Positions 20,823 to 32,689 are shown, numbered from the stretch's first letter. The stretch: 64,000 nucleotides of DNA from Stomoxys calcitrans (GCF_963082655.1 NC_081553.1:17264643-17328642), one strand, 5' to 3'. The notes: generated by a model from the letters alone, not told the origin. A program made the numbers and translations.

Positions 20823-20828
20823 AATAAA
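20823..20828 (+). terminator. Candidate polyadenylation signal of UPRT
   Basis: First AATAAA after the UPRT stop codon, about 360 bases downstream. No nearer canonical hexamer was found. Confidence 0.45.
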
Positions 20829-21379
20829 TTAGATGTAGATGAATCATGAAAACAAACTAGGCCAGCACTGTCACTGCAATTTGCATGTGGGAAGTAGTGG
20901 GAAACAACTTGGAATTGCATTATAGTTTAAGTAGGCGTGTTAACAAGTTCATTTACCATCAATCAAACATAAATATCAAGCAAACTAATGCAAAGACTCC
21001 AGCGATCGGGTCTCACAACACCGTGGTACTTACATATTCCCAAAGTTTTTTCAATCCAGTTTTGGTTAAAGTCTGGTATCATATCAACACCTATGATCAG
21101 GGAGCCAGAAAGGGAAATCGGACTCCGTGTGCTTATGGTAGACATCCAAAGCTGTTCTCCCCTTTAGCCTTGAGGCGCCTGTGTAGCATGAACTGCTAGA
21201 AGGCAACAACAGAGTTTCATCAATTCAAGATCGCACCACTGGTACCAGTGTGTCGCACTCGACCTCAAGTGCAGTGGCTGGCGCTGCATATTCACCATTG
21301 ACCGAACAATTGCATTTGTATTTAACCAAAAAAAAATTTTTGCACCCCAAGTGTTGGCGAAAAGAGACTAGAGGCTTTG

Positions 21380-21600
21380 TTTTTGGTATGGGATAGGAAC
21401 TGGATTCTATCTGGAGGAGATATCACTACACCTTGGATAACTCCCTATGTCACTAAGGAGCTTATATTTCTAATCCCGAACAAACGTTTCAGGCTCTCCT
21501 GGAGGGGCGTTTTGGCGATGTCCTTCAAAAGCTTGGCATGGCTGATCATACTGAAAGGCTTTGACAGGTATGGCAGAGTTTGAATTGTTTGTGACCTCGG
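21380..21600 (-). pseudogene. Non-LTR reverse transcriptase remnant
   Basis: The minus strand reads SKPFSMISHAKLLKDIAKTP, matching the KAFDTVSHAKLLKDI block of jockey-type LINE reverse transcriptases. The catalytic Asp position is replaced by Ser. A decayed segment then corresponds to the GG-ISP region also seen in the LINE copy at 27635-28522. No start, frameshifted, clearly dead. Confidence 0.7.
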
Positions 21601-21682
21601 CTAATATGTGAGATTATGGCGTTCACAGCAGTCTCCGTGCTATGCAAAGTCATTCGAATTCTTTCCTGGCTCAGTTGTGAGA

Positions 21683-21930
21683 TCACTCTGCCCATTTTCC
21701 AGATATCGTAAACTGTATGAATGGCAGAAGTAGATTAAGGTCTTTGGCCCAGCACTCGATGCCCCTTACATACAAATTCTTCAGCATAAGTGTCGAAAAT
21801 TGGTCTGCGCTCAGAGCAGGCAATTTGCCGCTAAAAATTACGTTTTTAACATTGTCCATCAAAAATTGTGATGGTTGGTAATTGGCTCTCATTGCCGCAT
21901 AGTCATCCTTTGGTGCTTGGCATGGATTGC
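21683..21930 (-). other. Unknown protein-like open frame
   Basis: A minus-strand frame of at least 70 codons reads with protein-like composition (FLMDNVKNVIFSGKLPALSA and LMLKNLYVRGIECWAKD). It extends upstream past the first Met without a stop to about 21930. It lies directly upstream of the LINE remnant and may be part of another transposon. I do not recognise the family. Confidence 0.35.
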
Positions 21931-22667
21931 TACCTCCACATGCAAATACGTGGGTACAACATCAACTGTGACTGTTATACTTATATTTCACTAAAGACTT
22001 ACAACATGTAAAAATTAGTGCCCATATTCACAAAACTTAAAGTAGGGTTGAAGTAGTCTTATTTGACAGATTTGTAATTTTTTTTTTAAATCTTCGCCAG
22101 TGCCGCTTTTTTTTACAGAAAAATGACAAATTTAAAACAAAACCGACAAATTTAAAAAAAGTATTTTCTTCTACAAAAAAAAAAAAAATATTGAAAAAAT
22201 TTTCGGCAATGGCACTTGTTTTTACAAAAAAATTTATTTTTTGAACAAAATCACTTTTTTACAAAAAATTTAAAAATGTAATAGTAATAGGTCCTTTTTT
22301 CATATTTCAATTTCACACTTCAATAGTAGTAGGTACCTCTTTCACTATAACTATTGTCATCTCCAGCGTCCAACTTCACTTGCGTTTCAACCTTCCAGAC
22401 GACAACATGCCTTTATTACACCTCGTGATATACTCATATTAATTTTTTGGAAATATGAATTTTTTTTTGCAAACTACCCCGTAAAGTAAAATTTTACCCA
22501 AATTTTTTCAAGATATTTCCATTTCTGTATTAAATTGCCTGTTTTTACTTTACATAGTATCTGATCGCTCCAAATACTGATATTGATTCTCAAATTTGTA
22601 TTTCATGGTTTTATCTTCGGGCAACGCAACATTCATTTTTCATTCATCATTCCTTTTTTTACAATTT

Positions 22668-22765
22668 TTGTTGGTTTCTCTTTCGAGACGAAATAAATGA
22701 TAGGAGATTTTCTTTGCAAATGGAAAGCGTTTCGTCTTTGGTTAGAAGAATTTTCAAACATGTGT
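22668..22765 (+). repeat. Dispersed repeat E, copy 1
   Basis: Contains CTCTTTCGAGACGA followed by TTTTCTTTGCAAATGGAAA and GTCTTTGGTTAGAAGA. It is shared with 40552-40745 and 41136-41300. No coding capacity seen; type unknown. Confidence 0.6.
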
Positions 22766-22942
22766 TTTCGTGTAATGACAGATTTTTTGTCAATTACACT
22801 ACTTCCATGGTGCACATAATTCTGTGCATCTGTTCGAAGTTATATTGATGGCTTGGAACGCTAGACAACGACCACGGCTCTCACTGTTGCTCCGTGTGCC
22901 CAGGTTTGAATACCGGTCCGGCTTTGCCGATTTTTTTTTATT

Positions 22943-23035
22943 TGACATCCTTAATGATGTTGATGGGACCTATCTACTTTATGATTTCGCAAGTGACTTA
23001 ACCTTCTACTAGTGAATCCTGGTTCACTGGATGGC
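22943..23035 (+). repeat. Dispersed repeat F, copy 1
   Basis: Reads TTTGACATCCTTAATGATGT through TAACCTTCTACTAGTGAATC. Other copies are at 36262-36365 (+), 36495-36600 (-), 38815-38905 (-) and about 54197-54260 (+). Confidence 0.65.
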
Positions 23036-23095
23036 CATGACTTATTGAAAAAAGTTTTGTTTGTGTTGGCAAAAATTCGATCAACTTTATGACAA

Positions 23096-23211
23096 GGATT
23101 ATGGTTGCGGCCATGTCTGAATTATTAAAAGTTTATCTCTTTTATACAGCATCATAAGAACCATATGGAAATAACCTTTTAATAATTCAGACATGGTCTC
23201 GACCATAATCC
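23096..23211. repeat. Foldback repeat upstream of the MADF gene
   Basis: 36-bp arms (23096-23131 and 23176-23211) are inverted copies with three mismatches around a 44-bp spacer. The arms contain CCATGTCTGAATTATTAAAAG in part. Likely a small palindromic transposon. Confidence 0.75.
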
Positions 23212-23892
23212 TTTTCCGACGCAAATTTTACTATCTCATCAATTCTTCTGCCTAGACAATTGCATAGGCTTTTGATGTTTTTTCATGAAATGACATCTAA
23301 CGACTCTTTATATTCATAGTCGCATTATTTACAAATGCCCAAAATCGACTGTTGGGCACTCTGTGCTCAGTTATATTTAGGAGCTGGGAAACTCTATTGA
23401 CTCGAACAGCTTTTGTCTCTTTTCATTGCACAAGCACATATCAACATCTGTCAATTAAAAAGAGAAAAAAGAATATGGTAACACAACACAACAATCGACT
23501 CGACGTGTTTGAGTTGGCTACGAGAAAAAATAAGAAAACGCTGCAAAATGCGATAAAATTAAATAAAATAGCTGTGGAAATGAAAATTTTATGATGTGCT
23601 TGTAAAGAATTTCCATAAAGAAATTAAACTGAAGAACAAAGAGTGAAACAGTGAGGGAAAATAAACTCGCATGAGCGTCGTCTTTCGATTCGGTGTGTGT
23701 GTTTTGTTGGTGTTGTGGGTATAAGTATAAAGTGGTATAGAACAATACGACGCCAGCCAGCCAGCCAGACAACAGCATCCCCAACGAACCAACAACAATA
23801 GCGAGGGAACCAACGAGAGTGGGGCTCGTTTGTAGTATTGACTTTTTTTATTGTGTTTGCAGTGTTAGTTTTTGTGCAAAATTACGTGGGAA

Positions 23893-25035
23893 ATGGCCAA
23901 TATAAGCCAATTGTCGGATTTGAGGAGCTATTCCCGCCACTGGTTGGGCGAATTTATTGAACAGTATCAGACGGAAGAGTGCTTGTGGCAGCCCAAGCAT
24001 CCCGACTACAGCAACAACAATGTCCGCAACAAAGCCTATGACAAATTGGTGGAAAAACTGAAGGAGGTGGAACCGAATCCGGATCGCAATATGGTGGTGC
24101 GTAAGATAAACTCATTGCGTTCGGCCTTTCGTCGAGAGTATCGCAAAATGCACTCCAAACAGAACTATGAGACCCGCTTGTGGTATTACGACAAACTTTC
24201 GTTCATTGCAGACCAGGGCCTCAAACGTGCCATTACAGGTTTGGGTGGCAGCAGTAGTGGTTCGGATGTCAAGCCACCCAAACGTTCGCTTACATTGGCT
24301 TTCGAAGATGATGATTCCCTGGAATTTGAGGATGAACAACAACTCGAAGCAAGTAGTGCTCATTCGGCTTCGCAAACGGATTTGCAGCAGGAACAACAAA
24401 ATTTGGCAACAACCATAACAGCAGCTGTGGCCAACGGTGAAGTGGTGCCTGTGTCCATAGTCAAGAGTGAAGATCACAAAATACACCATCACCACCAACA
24501 GCAGCAGCAACAGCAGCACGTCCAGCAGCATGAGCCGCCACCGTTGCACCACCATCACCACCAACAACACCATCAAATTCATACTCAAACCCAACCGCAA
24601 CATACAACGGCTGTTAAAGTGCTCGAAATCACATCTCTCGATTCGAATTCACAACGTGAAATTCAACAGGCCGTCAATTCGCTGGAGCAACAACACCATA
24701 TGCAACAACAACTTCAACATCAACAACAACAGCAGGCAAATGGAGCTGCTGCTGCGGCACAACTAACACAGATCCATCAGCAAGTGCCCACCATACAAAT
24801 TGCGCGCGAACACCTGCAACCGCTCTTTGGCTCTGCCACCGCCTATACCACAACAACGTCCGCCGGCAATGGTACACGAAACGAAGATGAGTTTGATGCC
24901 ATTGGCATAAATGTGGCAAGCAAACTACGTGTCATGAATACCCACCAACGTATCATTGCCGAAAAGCTCATCAGTGATGTCCTCTTCAATGGGCAATTGG
25001 ATAATTTGAGCGTTAACTCGCATCTGTCCCAGTAG
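23893..25035 (+). CDS. MADF/BESS-type nuclear protein
   Basis: Single-exon frame of 380 residues. The frame opens slightly upstream at a TTG codon; ATG 23893 is the first methionine. Residues about 17-110 form a MADF domain, a Myb-related DNA-binding fold: WLGEFIEQYQTEECLW, then the NKAYDKLVEKLKEVEPN helix, then RKINSLRSAFRREYRK and LWYYDKLSFI. The middle is acidic (DDDSLEFEDEQQ) and then has His/Gln-rich tracts (about residues 197-300, codons CAN). Residues about 333-372 resemble a BESS motif (VASKLRVMNTHQRIIAEKLI), the protein-interaction module paired with MADF in many fly transcription regulators. By family it should bind DNA in the nucleus; targets are unknown. AATAAA follows at 25160. 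I cannot name the Drosophila orthologue with confidence. Confidence 0.9.
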   Translation: MANISQLSDLRSYSRHWLGEFIEQYQTEECLWQPKHPDYSNNNVRNKAYDKLVEKLKEVEPNPDRNMVVRKINSLRSAFRREYRKMHSKQNYETRLWYYDKLSFIADQGLKRAITGLGGSSSGSDVKPPKRSLTLAFEDDDSLEFEDEQQLEASSAHSASQTDLQQEQQNLATTITAAVANGEVVPVSIVKSEDHKIHHHHQQQQQQQHVQQHEPPPLHHHHHQQHHQIHTQTQPQHTTAVKVLEITSLDSNSQREIQQAVNSLEQQHHMQQQLQHQQQQQANGAAAAAQLTQIHQQVPTIQIAREHLQPLFGSATAYTTTTSAGNGTRNEDEFDAIGINVASKLRVMNTHQRIIAEKLISDVLFNGQLDNLSVNSHLSQ

Positions 25036-25159
25036 GAGATGAAGCCCATGTTGCAGCAGCTAGATCAAGATCCTCAACAGCAACATTCAATCGTAACGGC
25101 AACTGCATCTTTGTCCCTGCTGGAATGGTTTAGTCATTATTGTCTTACTTCGGGTGTTT

Positions 25160-25165
25160 AATAAA
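25160..25165 (+). terminator. Candidate polyadenylation signal of the MADF gene
   Basis: AATAAA 125 bases after the stop codon, giving a short 3' untranslated region. Confidence 0.6.
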
Positions 25166-25871
25166 ACAAAATCATTCACACTCACATATCGTCGATTTGT
25201 TACATGCTCGTACAGATAGATACAAGTACAATGGATATTATGTTTTGTTACGTTGGAATACATTGGGGCATGATATTTGTTGAGAGGTATGTAACTGCTA
25301 AAATACTTTAAACAATGTTAACTTTCAAACAAAAATTGGTCCATTGAATTTCAAAAAAAAAAACAACAAAAGTTGGTTGTTATAACAGTGTGTTGTACAG
25401 TGAGGCGGCAGCCCTTGCCGATGAAACCCTCCATCGTTATATGTTTCTGGGATTATCTCCCTGGTGGTGTTACTGAAACTAATTAACATTCCAATCTATA
25501 TCGCCAAAAATATAATTATTTTCCATTTAATTGGACATTTTGAGTAACGCCCGATTTATTGTCACAGATTTCTTCTATGCGTATATGATAATCCAATTTT
25601 TAAAGACCAAAGTTCTATTTAACCAACCAGCTTCACAGGTCTATCTTGTGCCCTCAGTCAGAATCCAAGAAGCTTTAACTTTTGGGCGGTCAGTCAATGC
25701 ACCTATTTATCTATATGACCGTTAATTTTGCTTCGAGGTAGGGGCCTCAACATTATCAGTCGTAAGAATTTCACAGATTTCGTATTTGTGTGACTGCAGA
25801 TTTTCCTAATGGACATTCCTTTTGAGGCAATCTTCTTTCACATCAATTAGTGCTGTTCAATTCAAGTTTAA

Positions 25872-25975
25872 CCTCAGTGATAGAGTGGAGCCATCGTAGG
25901 GCGGTGCAGGGTTAGAATCCTGGCGAGAACAAAAAATTTTCAACGGCGGGTATCCCCAGTTGTTGTTGTAGCCAC
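25872..25975 (+). repeat. tRNA-derived SINE, 5' part
   Basis: Begins CAGTGATAGAGTGGAG (A-box region) and has a degenerate B box GGGTTAGAATCC at 25910-25921, then TGGCGAGAAC. A matching 3' part (CTTCTCCC through CGCGCCGTTCGGAC) lies at 26420-26480. It is the same family as 58225-58445. Confidence 0.65.
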
Positions 25976-26397
25976 ATTTTATTTATTTGAATTTCAGTAA
26001 TTATTGGCATAAAATACGTATTACACAGCAAGAAAAACCTAAGTAGGTAATAACTTTAATAAAAAATATAGATTCTAGACAAGAGTTGAATAAAAGATTC
26101 AATATAATTTTAAGTTAATAAGTGCCTTCATGTGGAGGTAGCGATCCTTGTCCAGCTCATAGGACCAATCTTCGCGGGAACGTTGTGGCCATTGGTTATT
26201 TCAAGGCTGAGACTCTACTCGATATCGCTGATTTTCTGGGACTGCAATTGCAGCTGTTCTGTATACGAAGCAATCCACTATACGCAGCCTGTAAGCGCCC
26301 CCAGTACCTCCCAGCTGAGCTTCTCGTAATGACGATGAACACCTCACAAATCGGAGCTGAAAGTTCCGATCCGTGTGGCTCTAATAATCATCCCGTG

Positions 26398-26485
26398 CTG
26401 GGATGTTATGCCATGTTAAAACTTCTCCCCCAATATGTATCGCGCGCCGTTCGGACTATGCTCTATAAACAGAGGTCCCTTATCA
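26398..26485 (+). repeat. tRNA-derived SINE, 3' part
   Basis: GTTAAAACTTCTCCC then GCCGTTCGGAC then AGGTCCCTTATCAT matches the 3' half of the SINE at 58225-58445. It is separated from the 5' half at 25872 by about 430 bp of other repeat sequence. Confidence 0.6.
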
Positions 26486-26489
26486 TTTG

Positions 26490-27720
26490 TTGTTGTTGTA
26501 TCCACATTGCACGTGGCGATCCTCGTCAAATTCCTAAAGATGAGTAATTTCGTTCCGGTCCTTAGGACCGATCGCAATGGGAAAGTGGTGGCGATTACTT
26601 ATGTAAAGCCGCCAAAATAACCCGCCTTGTCATATCGAGCATCATAGGCTGTCCGGCCTCTCACATAGACTCTTCACTTGATACCGCTGTTTGTCCGCAA
26701 CTGCAGCTGCAGCTATTTCGTATATGAAGCATCCCAAACCAATGGGTATAGCGGAACAGATTTTTCCACCAAAATCAGCACCGTCCGTTATATTCATTGG
26801 TTAAGGGGACAGCTTGGTAAATATGAAAGTGAAATCATAATTGATCTGAAAAATAATAAGAGAGAAGAGAAAAGATAAAGATAAACTAAAATGGCGGCGT
26901 AGAGACAGAAAGAATTCTGAACGACTAAAGGGCCGCTCCGTCAACCATCTTACCCTCTTATAGAAGTCCAGAGTGACTCAGGGGTCGAAAAACTGTAGAG
27001 AACTCAGGGAAGAGAAGGGGTGTTCCGTGAACACTGTTTACCTACGCCTTCTTCCCGTCATCGCTGGGCATTGGCACAGCAGAAGTTCCAACTTCTTCTC
27101 ATGCCCATATCAGCGACCCGTCATTGCAGTGCCAGTTAGGACTACCACCAACAAACCAAGGTCACTCTTCTCCAGCTCGAGAACAATCGACGTGGTCATT
27201 TCGGAGAACCTCGGCTTCAAAGGCCTGGCAACCCTGCAGCTCATGTCGAGTCAAAACATTCGTTATAGTAGGAAACCAACATCCCAAACAGCTAACACCA
27301 TTAGCGTCGCACTCGCAGAGTAGCTCCACGACCCAAACCTGGCCAGCTTATCACCCTCTTCGTTTCTCGCCACCCCTTGATGGCTCGGAACTCAGCACAA
27401 TCTGACAGCGGCCCCCAAACGTTCGAGACCCTCCTTGCATCGCCCGACCTCACGTGACCCGTAGGCATAGCCTTCAGATTGTCTACACAAATAGCGACTC
27501 TCGCCAAGCTACTATAGGTGAGGAATCTAGTTCCGGTCCATAGGGTCGATCGCCGCAAGAACGTGACGGCCATTGGTTACTTAAAGGCGTCTAGAACTCG
27601 CCTTGTCATATCGAGCACCATAGGCACTTAGCATTTAAGCAAGAGTAGGTGCCACTCGGCCTCTCATTGAGACTCTCCACTCGATATCGCTTGATTGTCT
27701 GCGACTGTAGGTGCAGTCAC
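26490..27720. repeat. Repeat-derived block, no host gene
   Basis: Units containing GGCGATCCTCGTCAAATTCC, GGACCGATCG and CGCCTTGTCATATCGAGCA occur at about 26510-26700 and 27520-27640 and again at 33295-33480. Between them only short overlapping frames are found. This is debris of a high-copy element of unknown class. Confidence 0.5.
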
Positions 27721-28522
27721 TTCCTTTACAATGCATTCCACGATCCGCAGTGTGTGGACTTGCCGGTAGCTGTAAGCTGAGCTTCCCGTCGTCCGCATAT
27801 GATACGATCTCTATGCCGTCTGGAGGGGGTGGAATGGAGGATAGGTAGAGGTTGAACAGTGCCGGAGATATCACCCCACCTTGGAGAACTCCCTGTTTCA
27901 CTCTACGGTGCTTCGACTTCTTATCCCTAAATTGCACAAATGGCTGGCGACCACACAGATAATTCGTGACCAGCGTTTCAAGCCCATCGCCAAAAGTGAC
28001 TGAGGTTCGAGAGTGACTTAACAGTAGACCACAGATTGCCTACAACGGTGCCTAAGATACATTGCTACAAGTGTTCCAGCCACATATTGCGCTTATATTC
28101 GTTAACTACCATCTCTATTTTTAGATTCAGCTCGCTGATTCTGGGGTTAGTGGGGTCCACTGCCTTCGCCGGGAAATTGGGCCGCACTTGGGGTATTCGG
28201 CCGGCTGGTATAAAGCGAGCGGCTGCTGCGTTAATGATGTCTCGGAATTTCTTCTCGGCCACTAGTACATCCCAGGGGGGTGGCAGTTCACTGAAGCGGC
28301 GATTGGTATATTCTCTGAAGCCAGCCCAATCGGCCGCCATGGGATAGAAGGGGGTGGTAATTCACTGAAGTGGCAACTATTGTGCTCTCTAAAGCCATTC
28401 CAATTGACTTTTTTTGGTTGGTGATCGTTCGGCATCCAGAAATTCGGATAGTCGGTCAGGGGAAAAGAATTAGGGCAGGTAGTCGAGTCCCAATGAAATA
28501 ACGGGTTACCAGAAAATGTCAA
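27635..28522 (-). pseudogene. Jockey-type non-LTR retrotransposon fragment
   Basis: On the minus strand, a pre-RT region (WAGFREYTNRRFSELPPPWD through FRDIINAAAARFIPAGRIPQ) is followed by an RT segment with QGVLQGGVISPALFNLYLSS and the catalytic box YADD. The RT front part between them is missing or frameshifted, and a short FREH..FSELPPPS stretch is tandemly duplicated at 28341-28400. Such proteins reverse-transcribe LINE RNA at the target site. This copy is internally deleted and inactive. Confidence 0.8.
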
Positions 28523-28878
28523 GTTTTAATGACCAATCCATACTCTGTTCCCAAAAAATATAAGTTGAATTCCATTTGTTCCGATTGAAAGTTTCTAGAG
28601 GACGGCGCCACCCCTTCATGGATATTGTTGTGCTATTAAGAAATCCATCTTGGTATTTAGTCCTAGGAAATTCTATGCAAAGTTTTGGGAGCAATGCCTC
28701 AAGGACTTTAGCTACCAGCGGGAGATAAGAAATTGGCTGTAGGTTTCTCTCTTGCTCGAGTCCTTTGCTGGCTTAAGTCTGTTATACAGTTTTGAGTGCT
28801 GTGTTACATTGAATTTTTTAATATTAATTTTTAATACTATGATATCAAAAGGTCGGCTTTGCCCGAGTTTAGTATGTA

Positions 28879-30512
28879 CACAAAGCCCATAAAGTCTGCG
28901 TTCAACTGAAAAATTTTTTGATTGGTTAAAGAACACAAAATAAAATTATAAACCAAATCAATTCTTTTACATATATTTTTTCTTCATATTCCTAACATTA
29001 AAAAAGAAAAACAAAATTCTAAGTTTGGTTAAGCACTTTCACTCTAGAGCGATTTGAATATGATAACAATTAAATAAAAGCACCACAAAGTCCGCGCTCA
29101 GTAATTAAAAATAAACAAAATAGTTATTTAAACACAAAATAAAAACATATTAACACATTCCTAATATTTAGTAGGATAGCCACGTTGTTTTAAGACTGCA
29201 TTTAGTCTATTTGGCATGGAGTTTACCAACTTCTCTGTTTCCTCAGATGTTATTTTGGCCCATTCTGCCTGCATGACACTTCGTAACATCTCCTTGCGGG
29301 TTATAACGTGCTGACGAATTTTTTTTCTCCAATAGATCCCAAAGATGCTCAATGAGGTTGAGATCTAGTGATTGGGGTGGTGTTTTAAGCTTCTTTGGAT
29401 TGTTATATAGAAGCCAAAGTCTAACAATCTCCGATGTATGCTTTGGATCGTTATCTTATTGGAACCAAAATGTCGTTGCTAACCCTAGTTTAGCAGCACT
29501 TGGTTTCAATTTTTTTTTCAAAATATTGAGATAACCCCATTTCCACCATTTTGGACTCAATAAATTCTAATTGACTCACTCCACTAGCAGCCATACCCCC
29601 CACACGATAACTCCACCACCACCGTGCTTCACCGTTCCAACTAAATTTTGTTTTTCCAGCTCAGTCCCGGACTTGCGCCACACTATTTGCCCACCTTTAA
29701 TGCCAAAAATACAGAATTTGCTCTCGTCGGAGAAAATAATTTGTTTCCAGAATTCAGGAGGCTTATTGATGAAAGTATTAGCGAATGCAATCCGCTTTTT
29801 TCTATTCATGACTGAAATATACGGCTTTCTTCGAGCAACTCTTCCATGAAATCCAGCTCTATGTAATATTTTTCTGGCAGTTTCGGCACAGATGCCTTTT
29901 AAAAAAAAACATTGTTTTTCAACAATTTTGGTTGATGTTATACGAGGGTTGTTAATCACTTTGCGCTCTTCTCTAACGGATAATTTTTTTGGACGCCCAG
30001 GCCGAGGCTTTGAAGTTATAATGCCGGTTTATTTGTAATTATTAATTACGCGCTGGACAGAAGAAAACGTTCTTCCAACTGTTCCACCAATATTTCTAAA
30101 GCTTTGTCCTTCTTTCCACAATTTAATAATTATTTTTCTTTCAGATATGCATATTTCTTTCCCTTTAGTTTCCATGTTTCCAAATTTATTAATTAAAAAA
30201 AAAACACGTGTACCTATCACTTGTTATGATAATGAACTGAAACTGATTAAAAATAAGAAGAAGCATCATAAAAAGTAACGGTACTATCGAAGTGAACGCA
30301 GGCTTTTTGGTTGTCATAATTTCTTCTTATGAGACAAAATTACCGTTAGAACAAAAAAGCAAACTTGTATTTTTGTTTTTGTTTTCTAATTTAAGAAATA
30401 TAAAGAAACAACATATACAACAAAACTTAAATTTATTTATTTTTTTTTAATGTTGTTTTTTAATCATTAAAAAAGAAATTGTCACATGAACGCAGACTTT
30501 ATGAACTATGTG
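28879..30512 (-). mobile_element. Second Tc1-type element, 1.63 kb, decayed
   Basis: The ends begin CACAAAGCCCATAAAGTCTG (left) and its diverged inverted copy (right), both flanked by TA. Repeated AAAGTCTGCGTTCA motifs occur at 28891 and 30487-30501, with inner versions at 29087-29100 and 30293-30305. These are IR/DR ends about 220 bp long, and the size matches an intact Tc1 element. The family differs from the element at 6020. Confidence 0.85.
29161..30175 (-). pseudogene. Tc1 transposase pseudogene
   Basis: The coding span of about 338 codons begins at ATG 30175-30173 and ends in GYPTKY then stop at 29161. Recognisable parts are the N-terminal helix-turn-helix (ISERKIIIKLWKEGQSFRNI), the core with FSDESKF (first Asp), and KHGGGGVIVWG. 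Frameshifts break it at least twice. An in-frame TAA at 29456-29458 replaces a Gln codon just before the second catalytic Asp in DNDPKH. No active enzyme is possible. Confidence 0.88.
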
Positions 30513-30514
30513 TA

Positions 30515-31740
30515 TATACTTGTCATATTAAAGATGGATGTTGTTATGACTTTTTTTTAACACATTAATTACAATACATATTTTTTATTATATTTTCAGG
30601 TGTTTCCCGACCCCTAACAACCGTTTATGTATTCCCGCAACTGCATCTTTATCTGTGTCAACAAATCTCCAACGAAACTAGTTTTAATTACTCATTTACA
30701 TAGGTATATTGAAATAAAATCTGCATACATATGGATGCACGTATGGAGGCAATATGTTATTTTATATCTACAAAATATAAATGTCATTGTGTACAACGTA
30801 TTATTTGTAAACCTAATACGTTCACAAGATAGACATTTTTAACTGATGATTTTAATACATTTTATTTTATTTTTTTTTGTACATACAAACATACAATATC
30901 TCATTTTAGTAATAAGCTGAGAGGTAGTTTTACATACTTAAATGTAAAAAATAAGAGTTTAGTAGCTTTTATGTTTATCATATGTCTCACACACATAAAT
31001 ATATAGTATGTATGTATAACCAACCTAATATACTGAAGGGAAACCAATTTAAACTTATATGTACTGACTTATATTTTAATACTTCAGAGCAGAGAATAGA
31101 GAAGAATAATAAGTAGTTGTACTCTCTCTTCATGCATAAATATATCAACTAAATTATGTAACAATACGTTCAGTTAACGGTTTAGATTTCAATTTGTTTC
31201 CATAATGTTCAGTTTATAAAGTTATGCAATATTCAAAATATCCCTATGCTCATAGTTTTTATCTAGGTTAATAATATCCGTTTGCAAAATCATTGCAGGA
31301 TTGCAAATCAATACGCTATTTTACTAAGGATAAATAATATATGTATATGTAAATACTTTGCACATTACAATTTTAATAGGGTGTACGTTTTTTATTTTAA
31401 AAAAATTAACATTTGAAATGTCTACAAATGTCAGTAAATAAATATTATACATTTGTATTAAATTAATCGGTACAATTAAAATAAAATAAATCAAAATATA
31501 ATTTATGAAAAAAAATCGTTTTCATCGAGTCCTTGAGTCTCGAGATAAAACAATCTGATCTAAGCACACATACTGAACCATAAAATTTACATCAATATGT
31601 TCATAAAATAATGCAGGGGGCGGGGCAGATAAAGGTACTGGTGCAGCAAAGCAACCCCCAGCAGTGGGGCCAATTCCCAAAAGTGTTTGACGTTCTAAGG
31701 TAATTTTTTCCGCTTCGCTCCCCTTTATTTCCGCTTCGCT
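30515..31740. other. No gene recognised
   Basis: Very AT-rich, no exon with splice signals or protein-like composition, and no clear terminal repeats. Confidence 0.5.
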
Positions 31741-31790
31741 CCCAACTATAAAAAAATGGTAGCGAAGATAATGCGAACACATTCCGAACA
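31735..31790 (+). repeat. Small fragment related to 35.3 kb and 37.3 kb
   Basis: AAAATGGTAGCGAAGATAAT and CGAACACATTCCG resemble 35320-35350 (+) and 37350-37400 (-). It directly precedes a MITE family B copy. Confidence 0.5.
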
Positions 31791-31805
31791 AGGCATGACA
31801 TAATT

Positions 31806-32030
31806 ACCATGTAGTGTACCGTTAACAGCTGAATGCAATTTTTTCTCGCTTAGTGCACTATCAGTCAACCAGTTTTGGTTGTGTGTGTGTATTATAGTTA
31901 AGAACCATACACACACGCAACGAAAAATGGTGTGAACTAGTAACATACATAAAATCAGAGTTGCACATATCACTGATTTTGACAGATAGTGCACTCAATA
32001 TTTAGTTGTTGGGCAACTGCCACAACCTGT
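31806..32030 (+). mobile_element. MITE family B, copy 2
   Basis: Same ends and GT-rich core as copy 1, with the inverted pair TAGTGCACTATCAGTCAA and TTGACAGATAGTGCACT. The flanking right sequence ATATATCTTGG is shared with copies 3 and 4, so the true element may be slightly longer. Confidence 0.8.
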
Positions 32031-32073
32031 AAAACAATATATCTTGGGTTTAAACTCTAAGATGGAGATTATT

Positions 32074-32341
32074 GGCGTCTTAAAGCCAAAACAGAATGAG
32101 CGCGTTGAGTTTTGTTTTTGTGCGTAGCGTTGCAAAAATGCAACTTTGCACACAAAACTCACAAAGCATCGCGGACAAGATACAAAATTTCATTCTGTGC
32201 TGCCAAACGTAAGTAGTGTTTTTAGACCACAAATTTTAAAAATTGGATACCTTTTGCGAGTTGATTTTTTGACATTTGTAGGCAGCGTTGCATTTTTCAA
32301 TGCGACGCTCCTCAACGTGCTTATTCTGTTTAGGCCTTTAT
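32074..32341. mobile_element. MITE family D, foldback-type
   Basis: Terminal inverted repeats of about 28 bp: TAAAGCCAAAACAGAATGAG at the left and the inverted CTTATTCTGTTTAGGCCTTTA at the right, extended by GCGTTGAG / CTCAACG. Inner arms (GCGTTGCA..AATGCAAC) are also palindromic. 268 bp, no coding capacity. Confidence 0.75.
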
Positions 32342-32689
32342 GAATAGCTCGTGCACTTCGATATCCTCTATTGATACATGAGACGTATGACGACGTAAGC
32401 ATTTCAACTAGGTCATGCTTATCAGAATGAATGAATATGCGCCAGATCAAGTGGAGAAAAACGTCTCGAAACTGGAAACCGGAAATTAGAGAACAAACGC
32501 AGAAAACCGGGCACATGGAAATCTTTTCCTTGTTCCGACTCACTTAGAAATTTTAAGAACCCAGAGGGGAGCGATTACAATTTTCAAATCACTCCGCTCC
32601 GATTAAATAATAATAAACTTTTAAACGCATTGTTATGCCCTTCAGCATAGTATAAAAAAATAAAATAACTTAACGCTTACTCTTTGATT

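Noticed and set aside
21220..21330. Captured host exon reading Ser/Thr-rich sequence
   Set aside because: The frame is short and has no splice signals or recognisable homology.
24481..24766. Overlapping His/Gln- and Asn/Thr-rich frames as separate genes
   Set aside because: They are other-frame readings of CAN-rich codons in the MADF gene.
28036..28347. Plus-strand gene of 103 codons
   Set aside because: It is the antisense of the jockey-type RT fragment, whose minus-strand reading has family motifs.
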